A stretch of 64,000 nt of DNA from Mumia sp. zg.B17 (lineage in GTDB: Bacteria > Actinomycetota > Actinomycetes > Propionibacteriales > Nocardioidaceae). The translations under genes were made by a program, and so were the position numbers. How positions within the stretch are numbered: position 1 is the stretch's first letter; each line of letters opens with the position of its first letter. The stretch is taken from assembly GCF_019550915.1 (NCBI RefSeq), contig NZ_JAHWCI010000005.1, positions 248,001 through 312,000 of the forward strand. Reading direction: 5' to 3'. The notes below the pieces were generated by a model. The model ran no database searches. It had not been told where the DNA came from and worked only from the letters and a program-made list of their open reading frames with translations. Positions 31,280 through 42,847 of this stretch are shown in pieces.

Positions 31280-31890
31280 GCCAGTACACGATCCCCAACG
31301 TGATCGCCCAGCACCCGCGCGGCGAGCGGATCATGGACGTCTACTCCCACCTGCTGACCGAGCGCATCGTCTATCTCGGGACCGCGATCGACGCCGGTGT
31401 CGCCAACGCCCTCATCGCGCAGCTGCTGCACCTCGAGGCCGACAACCCCGACGCGGAGATCAGCCTCTACGTCAACTGCGAGGGTGGCGACGAGACCGCG
31501 ATGCTGGCCGTCTACGACACGATGCAGCACATCCGTTCCCCGATCGCGACCGTCTGCGTCGGGCAGGCGATCGCGGCCGGCGCCGCCCTGGTCGCCGGTG
31601 GTGCGCCGGGGCGTCGCGCGAGCCTCCCGCACGCACGCTTCGTGCTCCACCAGCCTGCAGCGCGCGGCCAGGGGACGATCCCGGACCTCATCCTCCAGGC
31701 CGACGAGGTGGTCCGGGTGCGCAACGAGATGGAGGCGATCCTGTCCGCGCACACCGGACAGAGCGTGGAGACCCTGAGGCACGACACCGACCGTGACCGG
31801 GTGTTCTCGGCGACAGCGGCGCGGGAGTACGGCCTCGTCGACGCGGTCATGGAGCAGGCGGTGCTCCCGCCCGCGGCGTACGCCTCATGA
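31276..31890 (+). CDS. ClpP-like subunit with catalytic Ser replaced by Ala (ClpR-like)
   Basis: 204 aa. It aligns fully with ClpP (SQYTIPNVIAQHPRGERIMDVYSHLLTERIVYLG start; YGLVDAVM end). His125 and Asp174 are present at the family spacing of 49, but the position 25 residues before His125 is Ala100 in VGQAIAAGAA, where active ClpP has Ser (GQAASMG). The oxyanion region is also altered (NCEGGDE in place of NSPGGS). So the subunit should be proteolytically dead, comparable to ClpR. It is translated with the active subunit through a 4 bp overlap and probably forms a mixed tetradecamer. Its stop directly abuts that of the regulator on the other strand. Confidence 0.92.
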   Translation: MSQYTIPNVIAQHPRGERIMDVYSHLLTERIVYLGTAIDAGVANALIAQLLHLEADNPDAEISLYVNCEGGDETAMLAVYDTMQHIRSPIATVCVGQAIAAGAALVAGGAPGRRASLPHARFVLHQPAARGQGTIPDLILQADEVVRVRNEMEAILSAHTGQSVETLRHDTDRDRVFSATAAREYGLVDAVMEQAVLPPAAYAS

Positions 31891-32271
31891 TCAGGCGACC
31901 CCGGCCATCGCCTTCGGGCCGCGGCTCGTCGACGAGCTGATCACACGCGACGCGAGGTCGTGGTGGACGACGCCGGTGAGCTCGCGCAGCGAGGTCTCCA
32001 GCGCACCCGCGACCGCAGCGATGATCTCGCTCGACGGCTCCTTGCGGCCACGCTCGACCTCGGACAGGTATTGCACGGAGATGCCGGCGAGGCCGGCGAC
32101 GTCGACGAGACGGAGGCCGAGCGCCGCACGACGCTGCCGCATCCGCTCGCCCAGGACCTCCCGCCAGAGCGGCTCGGGCTCGGCAGGGACACTCGGACGA
32201 CGCAGCGGACGCGGCGGCTGCGGCCGGGTGGCGGGCTCGTGCGGCGCCGGGAAGCGGATCAGGTCGCCCAT
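31891..32271 (-). CDS. ClgR/PopR-type XRE-family regulator
   Basis: 126 aa. A 35-residue Pro-rich head is followed by a Cro/CI-type HTH (about 40-97) with LWREVLGERMRQRRAALGLRL and VQYLSEVERGRKEPSSEIIAAVAGAL, the signature of the ClgR/PopR group that activates clp genes in actinobacteria. The C-terminus ends in AMAGVA; in relatives a small nonpolar C-terminal end makes the regulator a Clp substrate, a feedback that could apply here (inference). The gene converges on the clpP pair with zero bases between stops. TAGCAT ends 6 nt before the ATG, so the mRNA is probably leaderless. Confidence 0.9.
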   Translation of the reverse strand: MGDLIRFPAPHEPATRPQPPRPLRRPSVPAEPEPLWREVLGERMRQRRAALGLRLVDVAGLAGISVQYLSEVERGRKEPSSEIIAAVAGALETSLRELTGVVHHDLASRVISSSTSRGPKAMAGVA

Positions 32272-32277
32272 GTCCCG

Positions 32278-32283
32278 ATGCTA
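32278..32283 (-). promoter_or_regulatory. candidate leaderless -10 box of the ClgR/PopR-type gene
   Basis: TAGCAT on the minus strand, 6 nt before the ATG at 32271. Confidence 0.5.
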
Positions 32284-32307
32284 GGGCGCCGCGCCGCGGT
32301 CGTGACC

Positions 32308-32332
32308 GGCGTTCCGCTCTCCGCAGAACGCC
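32308..32332 (-). promoter_or_regulatory. inverted-repeat site before the ClgR/PopR-type gene
   Basis: Arms GGCGTTCCGC and GCAGAACGCC (9 of 10 pairs) around TCTCC, at -37 to -61 from the inferred start. Contains a CGC-N5-GC core like the known ClgR site and shares TCCGCTCTC with the site before the clpP pair. Suggests autoregulation. Confidence 0.6.
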
Positions 32333-32359
32333 ATCCCCCTCGCGACGACGACGTCCCGG

Positions 32360-33061
32360 TCAGACGGCCGGTCCGTCGCGCTGGTCGCGAGCCTCGGCCT
32401 GCTCGTCGGCGACCTCGGCGGTGTAGCGCTGGATCTCGGCCCACTCAGCCAGGTCGTCGCGGCGGCTCTTGACCACGCGGCCCGGGAGCCCGGCGACGAT
32501 CGCGAAGTCGGGGTACTCGCCGCGTGCGACCGTGTGGGCCGCGAGCACGACGCCACGGCCGGTACGCGTCCCGCGGAGGACCGTCGCCTTGACCCCGATC
32601 CAGGAGTCGGGGCCGATACGGACGGGCGACACGACCAGACCCTGGTCCTTGATCGGCACGGCCAGGTCGAGCGTCACGTGGTCGAAGTCGCAGATGTAGG
32701 TCCAGTCGGAGATGATCGTCGACGCACCGATCTCGATGTCGAGGTGGGCGTTGACGGTGTTGTCCGACCCCATCACGACCTTGTCGCCCAGTCGGAGCGT
32801 CCCGTTGTGCGCGCGCAGCGCCGTCCGGTCGCCGAGGTGCACGAACGCACCGAGGACCACCCGGCCGTACGGGGGGTGGTCCTCGACGACGACGTCCTTG
32901 CCGAGGAACACCATCCCCTCCGTCACCACGTGGGGATAGCGCCGCTTGAACCTCCAGAGCCGCCAGTAGCGGACGACGTGGTACCACGTCCACGCGCGGT
33001 GGCGCCTCACCCAGCGGAGCGAGTCCAGGGTGAGGAAGCGTGCGGGCTGCGGAGCGGGCAT
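32360..33061 (-). CDS. hexapeptide-repeat acyltransferase (Rv3034c-like)
   Basis: 233 aa. After an N-terminal Arg/Trp-rich helix (RRHRAWTWYHVVRYWRLWRFKRRYP) it forms a left-handed beta-helix built from [LIV]-G-x4 hexapeptides (VHLGDRTAL, LRLGDKVVMG, IEIGASTI, VRIGPDSWIG), with the final GRGVVLAAHTVARGEYPDFAIVAGLPGRVVKSR typical of sugar O-acetyltransferases. By order (acyltransferase, methyltransferase, enoyl-CoA hydratase) it corresponds to mycobacterial Rv3034c near the methylglucose lipopolysaccharide genes, so it may acylate a polysaccharide. The upstream gene is 27 bp away on the same strand. Confidence 0.88.
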   Translation of the reverse strand: MPAPQPARFLTLDSLRWVRRHRAWTWYHVVRYWRLWRFKRRYPHVVTEGMVFLGKDVVVEDHPPYGRVVLGAFVHLGDRTALRAHNGTLRLGDKVVMGSDNTVNAHLDIEIGASTIISDWTYICDFDHVTLDLAVPIKDQGLVVSPVRIGPDSWIGVKATVLRGTRTGRGVVLAAHTVARGEYPDFAIVAGLPGRVVKSRRDDLAEWAEIQRYTAEVADEQAEARDQRDGPAV

Positions 33062-33088
33062 CAGCCGACGGGCGTCATCGAAGGCGGG

Positions 33089-34039
33089 TCACGGCTTGGT
33101 CGCTGCCACCGAGACGTTGTAGTAGAGGCCCTTGGGCACGACCGGCGCGAGCGCCTTGTCGAGCGCGGACAGCCGCACCCACGAGCGGTAGGCGAACATC
33201 CGCCAGCGCGGGCCGAGCTTGTCCTCGGGGACCGCGGCCTCGAAGGTGCGTACCGGCCACCCGAACCAGGACGCGGTCAGCTCCTCGGTCTGCGTACGGA
33301 CGTCGACCCCGCCCGCGCGCAGCACCAGACGCTCCAGGTCGGCGGGCTCGAACGTGTGCAGGTCGACCACGGCCTCCAGCGCGGCCGCACGCGAGGACTC
33401 GTCGAGCTCCTCGGCCGGACGCGCCCAGTCGCGCAGCGGACCCAGCCGGGTCGCGCGGGTCGCCGCCCACCAGGTCAGGCGCGACAGGCGGCGGGCCACG
33501 AAGTCGCCACGCGTGGTCGGCTCGCCGCAGATCACGATCCGTCCGCCCGGACGGAGCACGCGCAGCATCTCTCGGAACGCCTTCTCGACGTCGGGGATGT
33601 GGTGGATGACGGCGTGGCCGATGACGAGGTCGAAGGACTCGTCGGGGTACGGCAGCTCCTCGGCGTCGGCGGCCTGCCCGTCCAGCGAGAGGCCGAGGCC
33701 CTCGGCGTTGCGCTGGGCGACCTGGACCATCCCCGGGGAGATGTCGGTGACCGTGCCCTTGTCGACCACGCCGGCGAGCATCAGGTTGAGGGTGAAGAAG
33801 CCGGTGCCCGCACCGATCTCGAGACTGCGTCCGTACGGCCAGTCTCCCTCGCCGGCGACGGCGACGAAGCGCTCCCGGGCGTAGGAGATGCAGCGCTCGT
33901 CGAACGAGATCGACCACTTCTCGTCGTAGGTCTGCGCCTCCCAGTCGTGGTAGAGCACCTGGGCGAGCTTGGTGTCGGACCAGGCGGCCTCCACCTCGTC
34001 GGCGCTGGCATGGGGGTTGGGGGTGGCGATCGTGCTCAT
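33089..34039 (-). CDS. class I SAM-dependent methyltransferase (Rv3038c-like)
   Basis: 316 aa. SAM motif I is LEIGAGTGFFTLNLM (about 78-92), post-I ends VTDISPGMVQ, and motif IV is DLVIGHAVIHHIPD. The start VEAAWSDTKLAQVLYHDWEAQTYDEKWSISFDERC is a long conserved head shared, as far as I recall, with mycobacterial Rv3038c. It lies 9 bp after the enoyl-CoA hydratase gene and 27 bp before the acyltransferase gene, so the three form one operon. Substrate unknown; lipid or saccharide methylation is possible. Confidence 0.9.
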   Translation of the reverse strand: MSTIATPNPHASADEVEAAWSDTKLAQVLYHDWEAQTYDEKWSISFDERCISYARERFVAVAGEGDWPYGRSLEIGAGTGFFTLNLMLAGVVDKGTVTDISPGMVQVAQRNAEGLGLSLDGQAADAEELPYPDESFDLVIGHAVIHHIPDVEKAFREMLRVLRPGGRIVICGEPTTRGDFVARRLSRLTWWAATRATRLGPLRDWARPAEELDESSRAAALEAVVDLHTFEPADLERLVLRAGGVDVRTQTEELTASWFGWPVRTFEAAVPEDKLGPRWRMFAYRSWVRLSALDKALAPVVPKGLYYNVSVAATKP

Positions 34040-34048
34040 GCTTGCTGC

Positions 34049-34828
34049 TTACTTTCCTTCGAAGGTGGCCTTGCCAGGCCCGTTCTCGATGAACGACCGC
34101 ATGCCGGTCTTCTGGTCCTCGGTCGCGAACAGGGCGGCGAACGCGTGGCGCTCGATCTCGAGCCCGGTCACCAGGTCGACCTCGAGACCGCGGTCGACGG
34201 CCTCCTTGACCGCCCGCAGCGCGAGGGACGCGCCGCCGACGAACTGGCGGGCCCACGCGACGGCCTCCTCGTAGACCGACGCGGCGGGAAGCACGCGGTC
34301 GACGAGCCCGATGGCGAGCGCCTCCGCAGCGTCGACCTGACGGCCGGTGAACATGAGGTCCTTCGCCTTCGCGGGGCCGACGAGTCGCGGCAGGCGCTGG
34401 GTGCCTCCGGCGCCGGGGACGATGCCGAGGAGGATCTCGGGCTGGCCGAGCTTGGCGTTGTCGGCGGCGAAGCGGACGTCGGTGCACATCGCCAGCTCGC
34501 AACCGCCGCCGAGGGCGTAGCCGGTGATCGCGGACACCGTCGGCTTGGGGATCGCCGCCACGGCGTTGAGCGCCGCCTGGAGCTGCTGGGCGCGCACGTT
34601 CATCTGCGGATAGGTGAGGTCGGCCATCTCCTTGATGTCCGCACCCGCGGCGAAGACGCGCTCTCCGCCGTAGACGACGACCGCGGCGACGTCGTCGCGC
34701 GCGGAGGCCTCGACGGCGCACTCCGCGAGCTCGGTCTGGAGCTGCGCGCTGATCGCGTTCATCTTCGGCCGGTCGAGCCGGATCGTGCCGACGCCGTCCG
34801 AAACCTCGAGCCTGACGAGCTCGCCCAT
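34049..34828 (-). CDS. enoyl-CoA hydratase (EchA17-like)
   Basis: 259 aa crotonase. Both catalytic glutamates are present: Glu111 in [11 protein letters not shown] and Glu131 in [25 protein letters not shown]. The oxyanion loop is AAGADIKEM. It hydrates trans-2-enoyl-CoA in beta-oxidation. The ATG at 34828 follows GAGAGG; the frame continues upstream through the glgX promoter but is not coding. First gene of the hydratase-methyltransferase-acyltransferase operon, matching the order of Rv3039c-Rv3038c-Rv3034c with intervening genes missing. Divergent from glgX. Confidence 0.94.
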   Translation of the reverse strand: MGELVRLEVSDGVGTIRLDRPKMNAISAQLQTELAECAVEASARDDVAAVVVYGGERVFAAGADIKEMADLTYPQMNVRAQQLQAALNAVAAIPKPTVSAITGYALGGGCELAMCTDVRFAADNAKLGQPEILLGIVPGAGGTQRLPRLVGPAKAKDLMFTGRQVDAAEALAIGLVDRVLPAASVYEEAVAWARQFVGGASLALRAVKEAVDRGLEVDLVTGLEIERHAFAALFATEDQKTGMRSFIENGPGKATFEGK

Positions 34829-34970
34829 GCGCGCTGCCTCTCTTGTGGGATGCCGGGTCCGGCGGAGCGTCGTGACAGTGCTGCTGTCGACGTCCGCCGT
34901 GGCTCCGAGGGTAGCGAACGCCACGGATGCGGGGCCGAGCGCGTGGTGGTCGTACCGCATGATGGGGCTC

Positions 34971-36935
34971 ATGGCCGAGACCTGGGCGTACGAGCGTCAC
35001 CCGAGCGTGGCGGGGAGCTGCCACCCCCTCGGCGCCCGGCCCGTCGTCGGCGGCACCAACTTCGCGGTGCACGCACCGCAGGCCCGCAGCGTGCGGCTCC
35101 ACCTCCCGGGGGTGGGGACGTACGAGCTGGAGTCCCGGACCGGGTCGGTGTGGCACCTCGAGGTGCGTGGCACCGGTCCCGGGCAGGAGTACGCCTTCGA
35201 GGTCGACGGCACCCGGGTCCTCGACCCGTACGCCATGCACGTCCGCGGCGGGCTGGACGGCAATGCCTCCCGGTTGCGGGCGTACGTGGCCGAGACGGCG
35301 TTCGACTGGTCGGGCGACAGCGCACCGCGCACGCCCTGGGACCGCACGGTCATCTACGAGGCGCACGTGCGGGGCCTCACCAAGCAGGACCCCGACGTGC
35401 CGGAGGAGCTGCGCGGCACCTACGCGGGTCTCGCGCACCCCGCGACCCTGGACCGTCTCGTCGCGCTCGGTGTCACCGCGGTCGAGCTGCTGCCGATCCA
35501 CCACTTCGTCACCGAGCCGACCGTTGCCGACCGCGGGCTCGTCAACTACTGGGGCTACAACAGCGTCTCGTTCCTCGCGCCCCACGCCCCGTACGCCGCG
35601 TCCGACGATCCGGTGCGCGAGTTCAAGGAGATGGTGCGGGCGCTGCACGCCCGCAACCTCGAGGTGATCCTCGACGTCGTCTACAACCACACCGGCGAGG
35701 GCGGCGACGGCGGGCCGACGATCCATCTCCGCGCCCTCGACGACGACGGCTACTACCGGCACTCCGACGGCCACTACTTCGACGTGACCGGCTGCGGCAA
35801 CACGGTGCGGTCCGACTCCGGGCCCGGGTCGGAGCTCATCCTCGAGTCGCTGCGCTACTGGGTCCGCGAGATGCACGTCGACGGGTTCCGCTTCGACCTC
35901 GCCTCGGCCCTCGCCCGCGACGAGGCCGGTCGAGTCACCCTCGCCGAGTCGCTGATCGCCGCGATCGGCCGCGACCCGGTGCTGCGCGACGTCAAGCTGG
36001 TGGCCGAGCCGTGGGACGCAAGCATGGACGGCTACCTGGTCGGGGGGTATCCCCAGGGCTGGAGCGAGTGGAACGACGGCTTCCGCGACGACGTGCGCGA
36101 CTTCTGGCGCGGGCACGGCGGCGGCGTCGCCGGGATCGCGACCCGCCTCGCCGGGTCGTCTGAGGTCTTCGCACCGAGCGGACGGCCACCGCAGGCGTCG
36201 GTGAGCTTCGTCACGGCGCACGACGGGTTCTCGCTGCGCGACCTCGTCTCGTACGACGACAAGCACAACGAGGCCAACGGCGAGGACAACCGCGACGGGC
36301 ACTCCGACAACCGCTCGTGGAACTGCGGCGTCGAGGGCGAGACCGACGACGTCGACGTCCTGACGCTACGGCGACGCCAGTCGGCGAACCTCGTGGCGAC
36401 CACGCTGGTCGCAGCCGGCGTGCCGATGCTGCGCGCGGGCGACGAGCTCGGTCAGACCCAGGGCGGCAACAACAACGCGTACTGCCACGACTCCCCCACC
36501 ACCTGGCTGCCGCCGGTGCCGGAGGTCGGCTGGGAGCACGTCCGCGAGGTGGTCTCGCGGCTGACGACGCTGCGGGCCGAGCACCCGGCGCTCCGGACCA
36601 CCCGCTTCTTCACCGGCGAGGTGTCGGACGAGACCGGCCGCGAGGACCTTCGCTGGCTCCACCCCGACGGGCGGCCGTGGGCCCCCGACGACTGGCACGA
36701 CGAAGGCCTCCGCACGATCGGGATGGCGCTCGACGGCGGCGCCGACGCGGCGTGCGCGGTCGTGCTGCTCAACGCCGGAGACGAGCCGCAGGAGTGGGCG
36801 CTCCCCGACGGCGCGTGGGAGCAGACGTACGCCGTGGCGCTCGACACCGCCGATCTCGACCACGCCACGTCCTACGGTCCTGGTGCCGCGGTGCCGGTCG
36901 CCGCGCACAGCATGGTGCTGCTGATCGCCTCCTGA
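34971..36935 (+). CDS. glgX: glycogen debranching enzyme GlgX (isoamylase type, GH13)
   Basis: 654 aa. An N-terminal CBM48 (about 15-110) precedes the GH13 barrel. Catalytic residues: Asp309 in DGFRFDLAS, Glu346 in LVAEPWDA and Asp418 in TAHDGFSL; a GlgX-typical NGEDNRDGHSDNRSWNCG loop follows. It cleaves alpha-1,6 branches of alpha-glucan. ATG 34971 is used: CATGAT ends 7 nt before it, and ATGs at 34959/34962 are alternatives. It is a little shorter than the 700 aa usual for GlgX. First plus-strand gene of the glucan cluster, 32 bp before glgE. Confidence 0.93.
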   Translation: MAETWAYERHPSVAGSCHPLGARPVVGGTNFAVHAPQARSVRLHLPGVGTYELESRTGSVWHLEVRGTGPGQEYAFEVDGTRVLDPYAMHVRGGLDGNASRLRAYVAETAFDWSGDSAPRTPWDRTVIYEAHVRGLTKQDPDVPEELRGTYAGLAHPATLDRLVALGVTAVELLPIHHFVTEPTVADRGLVNYWGYNSVSFLAPHAPYAASDDPVREFKEMVRALHARNLEVILDVVYNHTGEGGDGGPTIHLRALDDDGYYRHSDGHYFDVTGCGNTVRSDSGPGSELILESLRYWVREMHVDGFRFDLASALARDEAGRVTLAESLIAAIGRDPVLRDVKLVAEPWDASMDGYLVGGYPQGWSEWNDGFRDDVRDFWRGHGGGVAGIATRLAGSSEVFAPSGRPPQASVSFVTAHDGFSLRDLVSYDDKHNEANGEDNRDGHSDNRSWNCGVEGETDDVDVLTLRRRQSANLVATTLVAAGVPMLRAGDELGQTQGGNNNAYCHDSPTTWLPPVPEVGWEHVREVVSRLTTLRAEHPALRTTRFFTGEVSDETGREDLRWLHPDGRPWAPDDWHDEGLRTIGMALDGGADAACAVVLLNAGDEPQEWALPDGAWEQTYAVALDTADLDHATSYGPGAAVPVAAHSMVLLIAS

Positions 36936-36954
36936 GGGGCCGCGTCGCGTCGGA

Positions 36955-36960
36955 TAGCGT
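36955..36960 (+). promoter_or_regulatory. candidate leaderless -10 box of glgE
   Basis: TAGCGT followed by 7 nt and ATG 36968. Suggests glgE can be made from its own leaderless transcript besides read-through from glgX. Confidence 0.4.
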
Positions 36961-36967
36961 CGGGCCC

Positions 36968-38887
<1,920 letters not shown>

Positions 38888-38924
38888 GGACCTCCCCGAG
38901 TCGTCGCTCCCGCTCGGCTCCAGC

Positions 38925-39593
38925 TCAGCCGCCGGGCGGACGCTCGACCGGGGCGGGCCGTACGACCGGAGCCGGCTGCACGACCGGGGCCGGCTGCACG
39001 ACCGGGGCCGGCTGCACCACGATGGTCGACTCGGTCGTCGACGGGACCGCCTCCGGGACGTCGACGGGAAGCCGAGCGGCGCTGGGGGTCCGGAGGAGTG
39101 CGTCGAGGTAGTGCATGGCGTCGATGAGCCGCATCGTCGTCCGGCGCCGGAGCACCTTGAGCGCGCGCCATCGTCCCCACCGCCGGCTGAGCAGCTCGCG
39201 CAGGTCGCCCGCGAGCGTCTCGTCGATCTCGGCGTGGTCGAGGTTGACGGCGTCGGCATATGCCTGGCCGAGCAGGCGACGCTCGACCGCGTCGGACCAC
39301 TCCTCGATGCGGGCCTTGGCCTGAAGCAGCGACATGTCGGCGCTGGCGTGGAGGAGCCGGGTCGCCTCCATCTTGCGGCCCGACTCGAGCAGACGGGTGA
39401 TCTCCGAGCGCGTCACCTCGTCGACCGGGCGGTTGCCGCGCGTCTCGAGCGCGGCCTTCTTGAGCTCGGGCGCGATCGGCGTGAGCTGCCGTCCGGTGAT
39501 CGGCTCGGGCGCGCCCTGGCGTGCGCTCAACCACACGATGAGCGCCCCGATGGCGACTCCCGTGAGGGCTGCGGCGACCACGGCCAGAAGCAT
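38925..39593 (-). CDS. membrane-anchored protein with an L7/L12 C-terminal-like motif and VVQPAP repeats
   Basis: 222 aa, on the strand opposite to the glucan genes between glgE and treS. Residues 1-22 form a membrane helix. Residues about 64-98 ([18 protein letters not shown] ... [13 protein letters not shown]) follow the helix-loop-helix pattern of the ribosomal L7/L12 C-terminal domain (I..LL..G.K.EAIK.L....GL.L.EAK..VE). A helical region follows, then four copies of VVQPAP at 194-217, encoded by an 18-bp tandem repeat. No enzyme motif. Function unknown; a membrane adaptor is a guess. It converges on glgE (37 bp) and is divergent from treS. Confidence 0.78.
   Translation of the reverse strand: MLLAVVAAALTGVAIGALIVWLSARQGAPEPITGRQLTPIAPELKKAALETRGNRPVDEVTRSEITRLLESGRKMEATRLLHASADMSLLQAKARIEEWSDAVERRLLGQAYADAVNLDHAEIDETLAGDLRELLSRRWGRWRALKVLRRRTTMRLIDAMHYLDALLRTPSAARLPVDVPEAVPSTTESTIVVQPAPVVQPAPVVQPAPVVRPAPVERPPGG
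38945..39016 (-). repeat. 18-bp tandem repeat (four units) encoding VVQPAP
   Basis: Plus-strand unit CGACCGGGGCCGGCTGCA; the two at 38981-39016 are identical, the others differ at one to several positions. Confidence 0.9.
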
Positions 39594-39652
39594 GGGAACA
39601 GCCTAGTGCCGCGACCTTCGGGGCTGTGGGAGGCCGTGCGAGGATGGCGCGC

Positions 39653-41358
<1,706 letters not shown>

Positions 41359-41359
<1 letters not shown>

Positions 41360-42834
41360 TGAGCACCGACCGTACGACGGGTGACCGAGGGACGGCCGAT
41401 CGGAGGACGGCCGAGCGCAAGGACCTGCTCGACTACCTCGTCCGACGCCGCTGGTTCTCCGGGGAGGGCGAGGGCTGGGAGCTGGAGCGCGTCGCGCCGC
41501 TGGGCTGGCTGAGCCGGCCGGCGACCGGCCTCGGCGTCCGCTTCGAGCTCGTGACCGTGCGCGGCCCCGGCGGCACGCACACCTACAACGTGCCGCTCGC
41601 CTACCGCGCCGAACCGGTCGAGGCCAATGCGTACGGCTTCATCGGCACCTACTCCCCCGGGCTCGGCGAGACCGTCGACGACCTCTTCGTCTACGACGCG
41701 CTGCACGACCCGGAGGCGCGGCGGGTGATCATGCAGGGGTTCTTCGCCGAGGACACCGGGTCCGCGGCGACCTACGTGTCCCGGATCCCGTCCGACGACG
41801 ACGGCACCTCGTCGATCGGCTCGGAGTCGGAGTCCGTCCTGCTCTCGGTCGAGCAGTCCAACACCTCCGTCGTCGTCGACGAGCGCGCGATGCTGAAGGT
41901 CTTCCGCAAGGTCGTCCCTGGCCGCAACCCCGACGTCGAGATCCACGACGCGCTCGCGGGTCCGGGTGAGGACGCGATCGCGCCCATGTGGGGATGGATC
42001 TCGGCGACACCGGCCGAGGGTGAGACCTCGTACGACCTGGCGATGCTGCAGAAGTTCCTCCGTACGGCCACCAACGGGTGGGAGGGCGCCCGAGCCAGCG
42101 TGCGCGACCTCCTCGCCGAGCCCGGCCTGGCGCCCGAGGAGGCCGGTGGCGACTTCGCCGCCGAGTCCGCCCGTCTGGGTGCGACCGTCCGGTTCGTGCA
42201 CGCCCTGATGGCCGACCGCCTGCCGACCACCGAGTGGGCGGCCGCCGACCTGCAGGCGCTGGCCGACCGTCTCGACGCCCGTCTCGACCGGCTCGCCGAG
42301 CGCTGCCCCGAGGTGGAGGGCTACACCGAGGGCGCGAGGCAGCGCTACGGCGTCCTGCGCTCGCTCGACGGACCGGTCGTCGCCCAGCGGGTCCACGGTG
42401 ACCTCCACCTCGGCCAGACGCTGCGCACGACGGCGGGGTGGAAGCTGATCGACTTCGAGGGCGAGCCGGTCGCGCCGCTCGAGGAGCGGGTGACCCTCGA
42501 CTCCCGGCTGCGTGACGTCGCCGGGATGGTCCGGTCGTTCGACTACGCGGCCTTCTCCTACCTCCTCCAGACCGGCACGCGCGGCGAGGACGAGGTGGAC
42601 CAGGCCCGCGCGTGGGTACGACGCAACCGGCAGGCGTTCCTCGACGGCTACCACGGGCAGCCGGACGAGAGTGCCGACCGCACGGGGCCGACGCGAGTCG
42701 AGGCGGCGCTGCTGCGGGCGTACGAGATCGACAAAGCCGTCTACGAGCTCGTCTACGAGCTCGACCACCGACCTGACTGGCGCGCGGTTCCCGAGCAGGC
42801 GCTGGACCAGCTGCTCGCCGACGACCGGACGTGA
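41359..42834 (+). CDS. mak: maltokinase Mak (Pep2)
   Basis: 491 aa aminoglycoside-phosphotransferase-like kinase that makes maltose-1-phosphate from maltose and ATP. The N-terminal cap (RRRWFSGEGEGWE) is typical of Mak; the catalytic loop VHGDLHLGQT has Asp348, and the metal-binding IDFEGEP follows near 365, where Mak has DFEG in place of the usual DxD. Genes treS, mak and glgB are tightly linked (1 bp overlap, then a 13 nt gap). Product feeds GlgE. The 17-residue N-terminal stretch rich in Thr/Arg/Asp may be a non-conserved extension. Confidence 0.95.
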
Positions 42835-42847
42835 GGGGCCTCCGACC

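Noticed and set aside
32534-36163. 1209-aa plus-strand frame spanning several genes
   Set aside because: It runs antisense through three genes and then out of frame through glgX; a real protein would not follow gene boundaries this way.
33075-36302. 1075-aa minus-strand frame
   Set aside because: Crosses glgX antisense and then the hydratase and methyltransferase genes in a wrong frame; no domain.
38945-39016. CRISPR array
   Set aside because: The repeats are contiguous 18-bp units without spacers and lie inside a coding frame; no cas genes are near.
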